Of a stretch of DNA of 64,000 nt, positions 50,624 to 60,218 are shown piece after piece. Numbering within the stretch: the first letter of the stretch is position 1; the number at the start of each line of letters is the position of its first letter. Below the pieces are notes generated by a model, which was not told the origin of the DNA, did not search any database, and worked only from the letters and a program-made list of their open reading frames with translations. The DNA comes from Rhizobium aethiopicum (GTDB taxonomy: Bacteria; Pseudomonadota; Alphaproteobacteria; Rhizobiales; Rhizobiaceae): the NCBI RefSeq assembly GCF_900094625.1, contig NZ_FMAJ01000013.1:86237-150236 (forward strand), in the 5' to 3' direction. The position numbers and the translations under genes are program-made.

Positions 50624-51301
50624 ATGCGAAAGGGTGAGGAAACGCGGACCCGCATCCTCGATGTGGCCGAAGCGGCAGTCTTGCAGAAGGGGTTTGGCGG
50701 CACCTCCATCGAGGAGCTGATCGCCGAAACCGGGATCACCAAGAGCGGCTTCTTCTATCACTTCAAAGACAAGAACGAGCTCGCCAAGGCTTTGCTCAAC
50801 CGCTACATCGAAAACGACGAGCGCATCTACGACGAGATATTCGGCCGCGCCCGCGATCTCATGGACGATCCGCTGCAATCCTTCCTGCTCGGCCTGAAGC
50901 TGCTTTCCGAGCTGCTTTCGGATCTGCCGAACGGCCACCCCGGCTGCCTGGTGGCGACCGTCTGTTATTATGAACGGCTGTTCGACCGGGAGATCCAGGA
51001 GACGAACCGCAATGCGGTTCTTGCCTGGCGGCGGCGCTTCGGCCGTATGCTGCGCGAAATCATGGAAGTCTATCCGCCGCGCGAGCCCGTCGATGTCGAC
51101 CGGCTCGCCGATATGGTTTCCTCGGTCCTCGAAGGCGGCATCGTTCTGTCGAAGACGCTGAAGGAACCGAATACGCTGGCCGAGCAGGTGCTGATGCTGC
51201 GGACCTTCGTGCGAATGCTCTTCCTGCCGGTTGCCGACCCGCCCGTCGCTGCGGTCAGGCAAGGCCAAGCCTTTGGCGCGGCCGGCAACGGCCAGCTTTA
51301 G
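50624..51301 (+). CDS. TetR-family transcriptional regulator
   Basis: 225 residues. N-terminal HTH (about 5-55): RTRILDVAEAAVLQKGFGGT, then GITKSGFFYHFKDKNELAKA. The C-terminal ligand domain contains GHPGCLVATVCYYERLFDRE. CAGGAGGGG precedes ATG 50624. It is divergent from the homocysteine methyltransferase gene with 220 bp between, and overlaps the convergent DUF1697 gene by a few bases at its stop. Confidence 0.88.
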   Translation: MRKGEETRTRILDVAEAAVLQKGFGGTSIEELIAETGITKSGFFYHFKDKNELAKALLNRYIENDERIYDEIFGRARDLMDDPLQSFLLGLKLLSELLSDLPNGHPGCLVATVCYYERLFDREIQETNRNAVLAWRRRFGRMLREIMEVYPPREPVDVDRLADMVSSVLEGGIVLSKTLKEPNTLAEQVLMLRTFVRMLFLPVADPPVAAVRQGQAFGAAGNGQL

Positions 51302-51816
51302 CCGTCCATCTCGACGGCCATTTCGGCGAGCCTGCGCACTGTGTTGAGATTGCGAGACGTTCCGAGCTTCAGCGCCGGCAGCTTCAGCTTCGAGCGGCCG
51401 GAGCCATTGGGATAGTGCACATAGATCTCCCTCTCCGCGAGCTTCGCTTGCTCGCCGTCAGGCGCAACCATCTTTTCCAGCGCATCGCCGGGTGCTTTTT
51501 CTGGCAGAAAGTAGACGAGCAGGAAATTCGGCTTGGCATCCGGAAAGGGCGCGTGGGCGGCGATTGCCTCAAGTTCCTTCCGGCCGCGCACCATCACGCC
51601 CGGAGGTTTGCCCATCTTCTTGCCGAGCGCCTTGTCGAGCTTTTCCTCAATCGCTTTCTCCGTCTCATCCGAGCGGAAAAGCACGTTGCCGCTCTGGATG
51701 TAGGTCTTGACGTCGTTAAAGCCGAGACCTTCGCAGATCGCCTTGAGTTCGGTCATTGGCAGCGAGCCGGTGCCGCCGACGTTTATGGCGCGGAGGAGGG
51801 CGATATAGACGGGCAT
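51298..51816 (-). CDS. DUF1697 protein
   Basis: 172 residues opening MPVYIALLRAINVGGTGSLP, the DUF1697 hallmark, with YIQSGNVLFRSDET and the C-terminal SRNLNTVRRLAEMA. This family is cytoplasmic and uncharacterised. ATG 51816 follows GGGAGAG; the frame extends upstream into the next gene without support. It lies just after the oligopeptidase gene on the same strand. Confidence 0.88.
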   Translation of the reverse strand: MPVYIALLRAINVGGTGSLPMTELKAICEGLGFNDVKTYIQSGNVLFRSDETEKAIEEKLDKALGKKMGKPPGVMVRGRKELEAIAAHAPFPDAKPNFLLVYFLPEKAPGDALEKMVAPDGEQAKLAEREIYVHYPNGSGRSKLKLPALKLGTSRNLNTVRRLAEMAVEMDG

Positions 51817-51859
51817 TTCTCTCTCCCGTGACCTTGTGCCGTTTGGCACGCCCCAACCC

Positions 51860-53968
51860 TCACATCTTTCCCGCCACCTTGATCGCGAACGCATACTCGA
51901 ACGCGATCTCTTCCAGCCGCTGGAAGCGGCCGGACGCGCCGCCATGGCCGGCGTCCATATTCGTTTTGAGCAGGATTGGAGAATTGCCCGTCGTCTTGTC
52001 GCGCAGCTTCGCCACCCATTTGGCCGGTTCCCAATAGGTGACGCGCGGGTCCGTCAGGCCGCCGAGCGCCAGGATTGGCGGATAGGATCTTGCCTCGACA
52101 TTGTCATAGGGCGAATAGGCTGCGATCTGCTCATATTCTTCCCTGCTTTCGATCGGATTGCCCCATTCAGGCCATTCCGGCGGGGTGAGCGGCAGGGTGT
52201 CGTCCAGCATGGTGTTGAGCACGTCGACGAAGGGTACGGCGGCGATGAGGCCGGCGAATTTTTCCGGCGCCATATTGGCGACGGCGCCCATCAGCATGCC
52301 GCCGGCCGATCCGCCCTCGGCGATGATGTTAGCGTAGGACGTGAACTTCTGTTGAGTCAGATAATCCGCCGCGGCGACGAAGTCCTTGAAAGTGTTGGTC
52401 TTCTTGTCCATCTTGCCGTCTTCGTACCAGGCGAACCCCTTGTCCTTGCCGCCGCGGATATGGGCGATGGCATAAACGAAGCCGCGATCGGCGAGCGACA
52501 GGCAATTGGTGTTGAAGCCGGCTGGAATGGTGATGCCATAGGCGCCGTAGCCATAAAGCAGGCAGGGGGCGCTGCCATCGAGTGGCGTATCCTTGCGATA
52601 GAGCAGGGTGACCGGCACCGTCTCGCCGTCCCATGCCGGCGCGAAGACGCGGCGGGTGACGTAGTCGCCGGGATTATGGCCGGACGGCACCTCCTGCGTC
52701 TTCAAGAGCGTGCGCTCCCGCGTCACCATATTGTAGTCGTAGAGCTGCGACGGCGTCGTCATCGAGGAATAGGAGAAGCGGATGACATCCGTGTCATATT
52801 CCGCCGCGCCCGAAAGCCCCAGCGAATAGGCTTCCTCGGCAAAGGCGATCGCATGTTCCTCGCCGGTTGCCCGGTCCCGGATCATGATCTGCGGCAGCCC
52901 GTCCTTACGCTCCAGCCACAGGAGGTGGCGGGCGTAGGCCATGTGGCTGATAATAAGTGTGCCCGGCTTGTGGGCGACCACCTCGCGCCAATTTTCCTTG
53001 CCCGGGCTGTCAACCGGCGCTTCCATGATCTTGAAATCCTTGGCGCCGCTGTCATTGGTCAGGATGTAGAAGACGTCGCCGCCCTCGGTCAGCGAATATT
53101 CGATGCCTTCCTCGCGCGCCGCCACCAGCTTCGGCTCGGCCATGAGGTCCTTGGTCGACAGCAGCCGGTATTCGCTGGTTTCGTGGTCGTGAATGTCGAT
53201 ATAGATGAAGTCGTCGAGCAGCGAGCCGCCGACGCCCATGAAGAAGCCGGCATCGGCTTCCTCGTAGACCAGGCGGTCTTCCGATTGCGGCCGGCCGACA
53301 ATGTGGTGGAACACCTTCGAGGGCCGGTGGTTCTCGTCGAGCGCCGAATAGAAGAAGCTCTTGCCATCGGGCGCCCAGACGCCGCCGCCGCCGGTATTTT
53401 CGATCCGGTCCTCGAGGTCTTCCCCGGTCGCGAGGTCGCGCACCTTCAGCGTGAAGAACTCCGAACCCTTGTCGTCATAGCCCCAGATGCCGCGGCTGTG
53501 GTCGCTTGAATGATCGAGGCCGGCGAGGCGGAAATAGGCCTTGCCTGATGCCTCCTTGTCGCCGTCGATGAGCACGGTGCGGATCGCCTCGTCGTCGACG
53601 TCGCCGTCGCGGGGAATGCGGAAATAGCGCGGCTGTTCGCCGCCGGTGACATAGGACGTGCCATAGGCAAAGGCGCCGTCTTTCACCGGCACCGAGCTGT
53701 CGTCTTCCTTGATGCGCCCGCGCATCTCCGCAAACAGCAGCTTCTGCAGCGGCTTGGTATCCTCCATCGCCGCATTCATATAGTCATTCTCGGCTTCCAG
53801 ATGCCGGCGGATCTCGGGGTCGAGGATCGAGGGATCCTTGAACATTGCCTGCCAGTTGTCGGCGCGCAGCCAAGCATAGTCGTCCGTGCGGGTAATGCCG
53901 TGGCGCGTATCGGAGATGGGCTTCTTCGGTGCGGCGGGCGGTTTCGGCAGGCTCTTGAAAACGGACAA
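51860..53968 (-). CDS. ptrB: Oligopeptidase B (S9A serine peptidase)
   Basis: 702 residues: an N-terminal propeller (about 70-420) and a C-terminal alpha/beta-hydrolase with the nucleophile in AEGGSAGGMLMGA (Ser about 554), Asp in the GGLTDPRVTYWEP region and His in DAGHGG. It cuts short peptides after Lys/Arg. I choose TTG 53968 (LSVFKSLPKPPAAPKKP), since GGAG lies eight bases upstream and family members begin here; the open frame to 54070 is not supported. The opposite strand carries a shadow frame. Confidence 0.88.
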   Translation of the reverse strand: MSVFKSLPKPPAAPKKPISDTRHGITRTDDYAWLRADNWQAMFKDPSILDPEIRRHLEAENDYMNAAMEDTKPLQKLLFAEMRGRIKEDDSSVPVKDGAFAYGTSYVTGGEQPRYFRIPRDGDVDDEAIRTVLIDGDKEASGKAYFRLAGLDHSSDHSRGIWGYDDKGSEFFTLKVRDLATGEDLEDRIENTGGGGVWAPDGKSFFYSALDENHRPSKVFHHIVGRPQSEDRLVYEEADAGFFMGVGGSLLDDFIYIDIHDHETSEYRLLSTKDLMAEPKLVAAREEGIEYSLTEGGDVFYILTNDSGAKDFKIMEAPVDSPGKENWREVVAHKPGTLIISHMAYARHLLWLERKDGLPQIMIRDRATGEEHAIAFAEEAYSLGLSGAAEYDTDVIRFSYSSMTTPSQLYDYNMVTRERTLLKTQEVPSGHNPGDYVTRRVFAPAWDGETVPVTLLYRKDTPLDGSAPCLLYGYGAYGITIPAGFNTNCLSLADRGFVYAIAHIRGGKDKGFAWYEDGKMDKKTNTFKDFVAAADYLTQQKFTSYANIIAEGGSAGGMLMGAVANMAPEKFAGLIAAVPFVDVLNTMLDDTLPLTPPEWPEWGNPIESREEYEQIAAYSPYDNVEARSYPPILALGGLTDPRVTYWEPAKWVAKLRDKTTGNSPILLKTNMDAGHGGASGRFQRLEEIAFEYAFAIKVAGKM

Positions 53969-54223
53969 GGAAATGGCTCCGGTGGGAATGTCGGGTTGGC
54001 AAGAGATAGAGGCGCGCCGCCGCCGGATCAAGCGGCAAGGCCGCGCCAAGATGTGAGGAGTACCGTCCACGGACGAGGGGAGAGCTCCGTCCTCCCTGCC
54101 TTGATGTCACCACAATATTTAAGGAGGTCCGCTATCACAGAGCGAATTTTGCACGTGCCTAGCCCCCGGCAGCCCGCAGGCGGCTGGATCAAGACTGTAC
54201 AACAGTAAGGAATTTCCTTCGCA

Positions 54224-54613
54224 ATGCTGAAACGTCTGCTCCTGTTCGTATCCCTGGCCAGTTTCGCCGTTCCCGCCTTTGCCGTCGACCCCGCAATCAA
54301 GAAGCAGCTGGAAAAACTCGACCCCGCGACCCGCCTGGAACAGAGCTGCGACACTGAGGCGATGAGCCGCATCAACAAGGACAGCACCGGCTTCAAACCC
54401 GACAAGGTGATCGCCTATACGTTCAAGGACCCGATCGCGGGCGACAATTCGCTGCAGGCGCCCGGCGCGGTCTTCCGCAGCAAGGGCGATTGGTACCATC
54501 TCTCCTACAATTGCATCACCGGCCCGCAGCATATCGATGTGCGCCAGCTCGACTACCAGATCGGTGAGAAGGTGCCGCGTGAGAAGTGGGACAAATATTA
54601 CCTCTACGATTGA
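54224..54613 (+). CDS. DUF930 secreted protein
   Basis: 129 residues with a Sec signal (about 1-20, cleavage after AFA). The mature part carries the DUF930 pattern: LDPATRLEQSCDTEAMSRIN, PDKVIAYTF, GAVFRSKGDWYHLSYNC. The two cysteines (C43 and the later YNC) may be bridged. A TAAGGA site lies before ATG 54224. It is a periplasmic protein of unknown role, typical of rhizobia. Confidence 0.82.
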   Translation: MLKRLLLFVSLASFAVPAFAVDPAIKKQLEKLDPATRLEQSCDTEAMSRINKDSTGFKPDKVIAYTFKDPIAGDNSLQAPGAVFRSKGDWYHLSYNCITGPQHIDVRQLDYQIGEKVPREKWDKYYLYD

Positions 54614-54714
54614 TACTGTTGCCTGTGTTCGGGCGACTGCGGTGACATCCGGCCACATGGCGCATGTAAAAGCAGCCGCTAAAATCGACGCACCCGAATC
54701 GTAGAAACCCTGAA

Positions 54715-55521
54715 ATGAACCGCATCCTTTTCGCTTCCGCGTTCCTTCTGTCCGCGTTGCCAGCCGCATCGGCGGACGAATTGCCGTTGGCGCTGCCGGC
54801 CGCGGCCACTCTGGCACCGGCTGCACCGGCCTCGAAGCCGCCCGCGGTAAAGCTGCTCGAGCCGCATCTGCATATCGCCCGTACCAACATGCCGGGCCAT
54901 GCCCGCATCGCGCTGACCTTCGACGCCTGCATGGGACGGGCGGATGACCGCATCCTTTCGACGCTGGTGCGCGAGCGCATTCCGGCAACGATCTTCGTCA
55001 CCGCCCGCTGGCTGAAGCGCAACCCGCAAGCCCTTGCCGTCTTCCTGCAGAATCCCGATCTCTTCGAGCTTGAAAACCACGGTGAGAACCATATTCCGGC
55101 CGTCGACACGCCGACGCTCGTCTATGGCATCGCCTCGGCCGGGTCGCCGCAGGCGGTGCGGCAGGAAGTCGAAGGCGGCGCCGCCGCCATGGTCGCGGCC
55201 GGCATCCCCGCACCGCACTGGTTCCGCGGCTCCACGGCCAAATACGATCTTTCCGCCATCGGCGAGATCCGTACCATGGGCTACCGCATCGCCGGCTACT
55301 CGGTGAACGGCGACGGCGGCTCGCTGCTCGGCGCAGCGATCACCGAAAAACGCATCGCCTCCGCCAAGGACGGCGACGTCGTCATCTCCCACATCAACCA
55401 GCCGATTCATGCGGCGGGCGAGGGTGTGGCGAAGGCGCTGGTCGATCTCAAGGCCAAAGGCGTGCAGTTCGTCCGCCTCGACGACGTCGAGGATACCGGC
55501 GACGACAAGACTACGGAGTAG
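54715..55521 (+). CDS. Secreted polysaccharide deacetylase-like protein
   Basis: 268 residues with a signal peptide (about 1-20, ASA cleavage). The NodB-homology domain is recognisable: RIALTFDACMG holds the catalytic Asp, ENHGENHIP is the metal-binding H-x3-H-type motif in altered form, then HWFRGSTAKYD and the C-terminal DVVISHINQPIHAAG. It would remove N-acetyl or similar groups from cell-surface glycans. The altered His motif makes substrate and activity uncertain. Confidence 0.83.
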   Translation: MNRILFASAFLLSALPAASADELPLALPAAATLAPAAPASKPPAVKLLEPHLHIARTNMPGHARIALTFDACMGRADDRILSTLVRERIPATIFVTARWLKRNPQALAVFLQNPDLFELENHGENHIPAVDTPTLVYGIASAGSPQAVRQEVEGGAAAMVAAGIPAPHWFRGSTAKYDLSAIGEIRTMGYRIAGYSVNGDGGSLLGAAITEKRIASAKDGDVVISHINQPIHAAGEGVAKALVDLKAKGVQFVRLDDVEDTGDDKTTE

Positions 55522-55577
55522 ATCTACGGCTGAAGCTGTGCCGGGGGTATCATGACACAGCAGCCAATGCGAAACCT

Positions 55578-56870
55578 CTATCTCAACTCATCCCCGATGC
55601 CTAACCTATCCTCGGCAAACCGCCGTATCCCCGGCCCCTCCCGGTCGAGCGCGAAATCTTCGAACCACTCGCGGTGGATCCCTGCAATCATCGCCCCGAT
55701 CATCTGGGCGGCGAGGTAGGAGAAGGTGATGCCGTTGCCGCCGTAGCCGTGGGCGGCGAAGACATGCGCCATTCCAGGCAACGGGCCGATCAGCGGTAGG
55801 CCGTCGGCCGTTTCGCCGAAGCTTCCGCCCCAGGCGTGGGCGACGCGGGTATCCGCTCTCGGCCACAGCCGCTTCAGCTTCTCCTGGATTGCGCTGATCT
55901 TCGCCGGCAGCTTTCGGTCCCGCGCCGCGTCGTCAGTCGTAGCGTCGTCCTCGCCGCCGACGACGATGCGGTTGTCGGCGGTCGTGCGCATGTAGAGGTA
56001 GGGGTGGTTGTTCTCCCAGATCAACGCCCTGTCGCGCCAGAAGGTGACGGGATCCTGCGGCACGGTGGCGAATGCCCAGCTCGAACTTGTGCGGTGCAGC
56101 TTCGGCATGTCGAAGCCCGGCATTGAATAGCCCGTCGCCAGCACGACATGCCGCGCCTCGATGACATCGGCGCCATCCGTTTCCGCCGTGACGCGACCGC
56201 CTTCGCTGTGCAGCGCGGTCACCGAAGCGCTGACCAGCTGCGCCCCGCGCCGCAAGGCCATCTCGATCAGCGCCCAGGTGAGCAGCAGCGGATCGGCTTC
56301 CGCTGAACCCGGCGAATAGATCGCCCCATCCCGATCGAGCTCGAATTGCGTGAACAGATCGGGATGTTCGAGATAGACGCCGGGCAGGCCCGCCCGCCGG
56401 CGAAGCTGGCGCTCTTCCCTGAGGTCGCGGGCGCCTTCCTGATTGACGGCGAGATAAAGCGTATTGCGTGACCGGAAGCCGCAGGCGATGCCGTTCGCTG
56501 CAATCAGCTTCGAAAGCCCGGCGACGGCGGCGGCGCTGCGGCGGTAGATTCCGGCCGCACGTTCGAAGCCGTAATAGGCCTCGAGTTCCATGAGCGTGCT
56601 GTCGATTTCCCATTGCAGCATCGCCGTGCTGGCGGCGGTGCTGCCGAAGCCCGGCTCCTCCCGGTCGACAATAACGATGGAAAAGCCGCGCGCCGCCAGA
56701 TGGTCTGCGATCAGCGCGCCGGTGATGCCGCCGCCGATTACCAAGACATCCGTGGAAAGGCTCTGCGCCATCGGCCGCCATTGCGGACGGATGGCGTTCT
56801 TCCCCCAGAGCGAACGGCCGCTGACCATCTGGTCATGATCGGATTCGTCGAGATCGAGATCGGACGCCAC
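55578..56870 (-). CDS. FAD-dependent oxidoreductase (DadA/OrdL-like)
   Basis: 430 residues. The FAD site is VLVIGGGITGALIADHLAAR, preceded by an N-terminal segment with WGKNAIRPQW. Later motifs are HVVLATGYSMPG and the C-terminal GGNGITFSYLAAQMIG. The family oxidises amines or amino acids (DAO fold). I start at GTG 56870 because GAGGAG sits 5-10 bases upstream; a more distal ATG lies inside the next gene. The stop converges on the deacetylase gene. Confidence 0.82.
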   Translation of the reverse strand: MASDLDLDESDHDQMVSGRSLWGKNAIRPQWRPMAQSLSTDVLVIGGGITGALIADHLAARGFSIVIVDREEPGFGSTAASTAMLQWEIDSTLMELEAYYGFERAAGIYRRSAAAVAGLSKLIAANGIACGFRSRNTLYLAVNQEGARDLREERQLRRRAGLPGVYLEHPDLFTQFELDRDGAIYSPGSAEADPLLLTWALIEMALRRGAQLVSASVTALHSEGGRVTAETDGADVIEARHVVLATGYSMPGFDMPKLHRTSSSWAFATVPQDPVTFWRDRALIWENNHPYLYMRTTADNRIVVGGEDDATTDDAARDRKLPAKISAIQEKLKRLWPRADTRVAHAWGGSFGETADGLPLIGPLPGMAHVFAAHGYGGNGITFSYLAAQMIGAMIAGIHREWFEDFALDREGPGIRRFAEDRLGIGDELR

Positions 56871-56887
56871 TATGTCTCCTCGCTTGA

Positions 56888-58054
56888 TCACTTCGGCAAT
56901 TGCGGCTGCGGCCTTTCTTCGATCAGCAATTCCTCGATGATGGTCATGGCGATCAGCGACAGCGGCAGCGCCAGCATGGCGCCGACGGCGCCCCACATCC
57001 AGGTCCAGAACAGGATGGCGAGGAAAACGACAAAGGGGTTGATTTCCAGCCGCCGTCCCATCACCGCCGGAAAGATCAGGTTCTCCATGACGAGATGCAC
57101 GGTGAAAAAGGCCGCGGCCGGCACCAGGCCGACGATGAAGGCATCATAGGTGATGATGCCGGCGATGGCGACGGATAACGTCATCAGTGTGATGCCGAGA
57201 TAGGGAATGAAGCTCGATACGAAGGCGAAGAAGCCCCAGAGCACCGGCGCCGACAACCCGCTTGCATAGGCGATGACCGTCATCACCACGCCAAGCCCGA
57301 TATAGATCAGCGAGGCGGTGGCGAAGTAGAAGCCGAGCACCTGCTCCACGGCATTGATGATGCGGATCGCGGCTAGCCTCTGCGGGCGGGTGCGGAAGGT
57401 CATGATGATCGTCTTGCGCAGATTGACCCGGCTGGCGAGGAAGAGGAGCAGCGCGGCGAAGAAGATCAGCCCTTGTATCAGCGCGGGTGTCAGGCTTGTT
57501 GTCACCAGATGCAGTACGCTGCCGGTGTTTTCGAGCAGGGCGCCGATCGACATCGGCCCGCTTTCGAACGTCGCCGGCGTGATGTGCAGCCATTCGATGC
57601 GCTCGAGGTAAGGCATGATGCGGCTTATCGTCCGCTCCACGAAAGCCGGGGCTTCGTTGGCAAGCGTCGTCAGCGGATCGGCAAGCGAAGTGACCAGCAG
57701 GACGATGACCAACGCGACGGTGCTTGACAGAAGGAAGGCGTTGGCGAGCCTTGGCACGCCCATTTTGCTGAGATTTTCCGCGGCGAGGCCGAGGATCATG
57801 CCGACGACGACGGCAAGGGTGATCGGAATGAGGATCAGCGACATCATATAGACGCCGGCAAGGCCGAGGATGGCGAAAATGCCGATGATCGCCCAGGCCA
57901 TGCTGATATCGAGCCCGTCCTTTTCCAGCCGATGCACCGGCGGCGACGGTAGTTCCTCCGCTGTCTCCTGCAACGACTTTGCCCAGGCGCTGGTTTGGCG
58001 TTCGCCGATGGCGATCTTCTTTGCGTGTTTGCGGATGCCGTTGGCGATGCCCAT
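56888..58054 (-). CDS. AI-2E family transporter
   Basis: 388 residues. After a charged ~55-residue N-terminus there are about eight helices in the AI-2E (TqsA/PerM) arrangement, with SSFIPYLGITLMTLSVAI and GRRLEINPFVVFLAILFWTW as family hallmarks. Members are variously linked to autoinducer-2 release or Na+/H+ exchange, so the function is not fixed. ATG 58054 has GAGG upstream. The FAD oxidoreductase gene follows after 17 bp, suggesting co-transcription. Confidence 0.86.
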   Translation of the reverse strand: MGIANGIRKHAKKIAIGERQTSAWAKSLQETAEELPSPPVHRLEKDGLDISMAWAIIGIFAILGLAGVYMMSLILIPITLAVVVGMILGLAAENLSKMGVPRLANAFLLSSTVALVIVLLVTSLADPLTTLANEAPAFVERTISRIMPYLERIEWLHITPATFESGPMSIGALLENTGSVLHLVTTSLTPALIQGLIFFAALLLFLASRVNLRKTIIMTFRTRPQRLAAIRIINAVEQVLGFYFATASLIYIGLGVVMTVIAYASGLSAPVLWGFFAFVSSFIPYLGITLMTLSVAIAGIITYDAFIVGLVPAAAFFTVHLVMENLIFPAVMGRRLEINPFVVFLAILFWTWMWGAVGAMLALPLSLIAMTIIEELLIEERPQPQLPK

Positions 58055-58276
58055 TCCGTGAGGTCCTCGAAGCCCCATTGCTTCGCCACAAGAACGCGCT
58101 GATCAGGTTCCGGTTCCGCCGGCGATGGCGCTGTCGGGGAGACATCGATCAGCCTGCCGCGAAAGGCGTTGATGGCTGCGGCGTCGGCGCAGATTCATTG
58201 GCAACCAGGCCGATTTGAGCCCGCCGCCGGAACAACCTCGCAGTCGCTGGCGTTCGACGTCAGAAGGAGATAGCCC

Positions 58277-58615
58277 ATGATTGCAGATCCCGATCAGAGG
58301 AAAACCACGGAGACCTATTCGACCGATCCTCCCTATGCGGACGAGACGAGGCTCAAGGCAGCCGATCAGCGGCGGTGGTGGGTCTGGACCGTCCTGGTGG
58401 CGGGCGCGGCCGTTCTCGTCATCGCCGGCGTGAGCGTTGCGATCTGGCCCGATCCCAGCAACAATGATCCGACGGCGACGGCCTCGACCAAGCCGGATCC
58501 GATCAATACGCAGCCGTCCGGTCCCGGCGTCTTCAACGATGATCCGGTTTCCGGCCCTGCACGGCCGCCCGAAGCGACGGACCGTTCGCCCACGCCGCCC
58601 GGAAGCGGCGGCTGA
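58277..58615 (+). CDS. Small single-helix membrane protein, proline-rich tail
   Basis: 112 residues: a polar N-terminus, one helix (about 35-56, WVWTVLVAGAAVLVIAGVSV), then a Pro/Thr/Asp-rich, probably disordered tail to GSGG. GAAGGAGA precedes ATG 58277. No family is recognised. The tail would lie in the periplasm if the N-terminus stays inside, as the positive charges before the helix suggest. Confidence 0.65.
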   Translation: MIADPDQRKTTETYSTDPPYADETRLKAADQRRWWVWTVLVAGAAVLVIAGVSVAIWPDPSNNDPTATASTKPDPINTQPSGPGVFNDDPVSGPARPPEATDRSPTPPGSGG

Positions 58616-58657
58616 CCGACGCAGCCGGGACAGAGAAGGTCAATAGCCTCTCAAGGC

Positions 58658-59611
58658 TCAGGCCGAAAGCGTCAGGCCGATGCCCCAGGGGTCCCGGAGA
58701 AAGACGCCGCCATCGCGCTTCTCGCTCTTGATCTCCAGCGCGTCGAGCTTGGTGACCGCCGCGTCAAGAGCTGCCTTGTCGTTGAAGCGGACCGTGTAGT
58801 CCGAAAGACCTGTCATATTGTCGGCGCGCGCTGTGGCGCCGCGGCTATTCCAGATATTGGCGGCGAGATGGTGGTGATAGCCGCCAGTCGCAAAAAAGCT
58901 GGCGCCAGGGCGGCTCGCCATCAGCTTGAGGCCGAGTAAGTCGCGGTAGAAGGCGTCGGCCTGGGGAATATCCCCGACCTGCAGGTGCAGGTGACCGATC
59001 GCCGTCCCCTCAGCCATGCCGTCCCAGCGATCGTCGGGCGCGCTGTCGTAGAGCGCCTGCAGGTCGAGGCGCAGCGTCGACATCTCCACCATCCCGTCCT
59101 CGTGGAATTTCCATTGTTCGTGCGGCCGATCGGCATAGACTTCGATGCCGTTGCCCTCGGGATCGGAAAGATAGATTGCCTCGCTGACGAGATGATCGGA
59201 GGCGCCGTCGAGCACGACGTTGTTGTGGGCGGCGTGGCGCAGCCAGCGCGCCAGTTCGGTGCGGCCGGGCATCAGGAAAGCCGTGTGGAAAAGACCGGCG
59301 GCATTGCGCGGCGCGATCGCGGCATTCCGAGCGGTCGTCAGCGTCAGCAGCGGCAGAGCGCCGACGCCGAGGACCTCGCCGCTCGCCGTCTTCTCGATGA
59401 CCTTCAGGCCGAGCATCGACTGATAGAAGGCGGAAACGAGACCGAGGTCGGTGACGACGAGATGCGACTGGTCGATATAGGCAGGTCGCGTCAGCGCATA
59501 GGATGTTTCTTTCGTCATCGATTGCTCTCCTGCCTCTGAAGTTGAAGGCGTACCGGCGGTGGCGGCAACCATGCCGCCCGTAGCAAATCCGAGAAAGTGT
59601 CGCCGGTTCAT
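58658..59611 (-). CDS. VOC (glyoxalase/dioxygenase fold) protein with a Tat signal
   Basis: 317 residues. The N-terminus MNRRHFLGFATGGMVAATAG is a twin-arginine signal with cleavage near SEAGE. Two VOC modules follow (about 45-155, DQSHLVVTDLGLVSAFYQSM and GNGIEVYADRP; about 180-310, IGHLHLQVGDIPQADAFYRD), as in catechol 2,3-dioxygenase-type proteins; His and Glu ligands are present. A second in-frame ATG at 59518 has AGGAGAG six bases upstream, stronger than the GAGGG before 59611, and would give a cytosolic form. The substrate is unknown. Confidence 0.78.
   Translation of the reverse strand: MNRRHFLGFATGGMVAATAGTPSTSEAGEQSMTKETSYALTRPAYIDQSHLVVTDLGLVSAFYQSMLGLKVIEKTASGEVLGVGALPLLTLTTARNAAIAPRNAAGLFHTAFLMPGRTELARWLRHAAHNNVVLDGASDHLVSEAIYLSDPEGNGIEVYADRPHEQWKFHEDGMVEMSTLRLDLQALYDSAPDDRWDGMAEGTAIGHLHLQVGDIPQADAFYRDLLGLKLMASRPGASFFATGGYHHHLAANIWNSRGATARADNMTGLSDYTVRFNDKAALDAAVTKLDALEIKSEKRDGGVFLRDPWGIGLTLSA
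59525..59531 (-). promoter_or_regulatory. Strong internal ribosome-binding site in the VOC gene
   Basis: AGGAGAG on the minus strand, six bases before ATG 59518, lies inside the frame that begins at 59611. It would start translation directly after the Tat signal. Confidence 0.5.
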
Positions 59612-59798
59612 TCGCTTGATTTCCCTCGGTTGCCGTACTTGATCCCTATATGGCCTATCCCGATTGTTCACAGAAGGCTCGTTTTTGAGGATGAAGCGTT
59701 GAGCAGGTGTTGACGATGACGTGCACCGGCTTGATCGGGATCAATGCGCCCATATCTTCATTAGAGCAAGCTTGTGCATCTCAGTCAGGAGGGAAGCC

Positions 59799-60218
59799 AT
59801 GTACAGGAAGATCATCGTGGCGATCGCGCTCAGCGGCCTCAACAGGGGAGAGAACATTCTCCGCAAGGCCGCGTCGCTGCTCGACGCGGGCGGCGAGATC
59901 GTCGCGCTCAACGTCGTCGAGGATGTGCCGACCTATGTTGCGATCGAATTGCCGGCCAATATGCTCGACGACGCGATTAGGGACGGCCGCGACAAGCTGG
60001 AAGCGCTGGTTGCCGCAACCGGGGTCGCGGCAACGATCGACATCCGCAACGGACCGCCGGCCAAGGCCATCATCGCGGCCGCCGAAAGCCACGCCGCCGA
60101 CCTCATCATCCTCGCCTCGCATATTCCGGACTTTTCCAACTACTTTATCGGCGCCACGGCCGATCGCGTCGTGCGTCACGCCAAGTGCTCCGTGCTCGTC
60201 GAGCGGCAGAAGATCTGA
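59799..60218 (+). CDS. Universal stress protein (UspA family)
   Basis: A 139-residue single Usp domain. MYRKIIVAIALSGLNRGENI begins strand 1, ALNVVEDVPTY follows, and the nucleotide-binding end is LIILASHIPDFSNYFIGATA then HAKCSVLVE. The G-x2-G-x9-G-S/T pattern appears as GATADRVVRHAKCSV and lacks some Gly, so ATP binding is uncertain. AGGAGGG precedes ATG 59799. Confidence 0.87.
   Translation: MYRKIIVAIALSGLNRGENILRKAASLLDAGGEIVALNVVEDVPTYVAIELPANMLDDAIRDGRDKLEALVAATGVAATIDIRNGPPAKAIIAAAESHAADLIILASHIPDFSNYFIGATADRVVRHAKCSVLVERQKI

Noticed and set aside
51836..53509. A 557-codon open frame on the plus strand
   Set aside because: It is antisense to oligopeptidase B, shows no family motif, and the peptidase reading has all catalytic motifs.
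54116..54210. A perfect AAGGAGGT at about 54121 suggesting a tiny gene
   Set aside because: No ATG, GTG or TTG lies at a usable distance; the frame behind it has 25 codons without a start.
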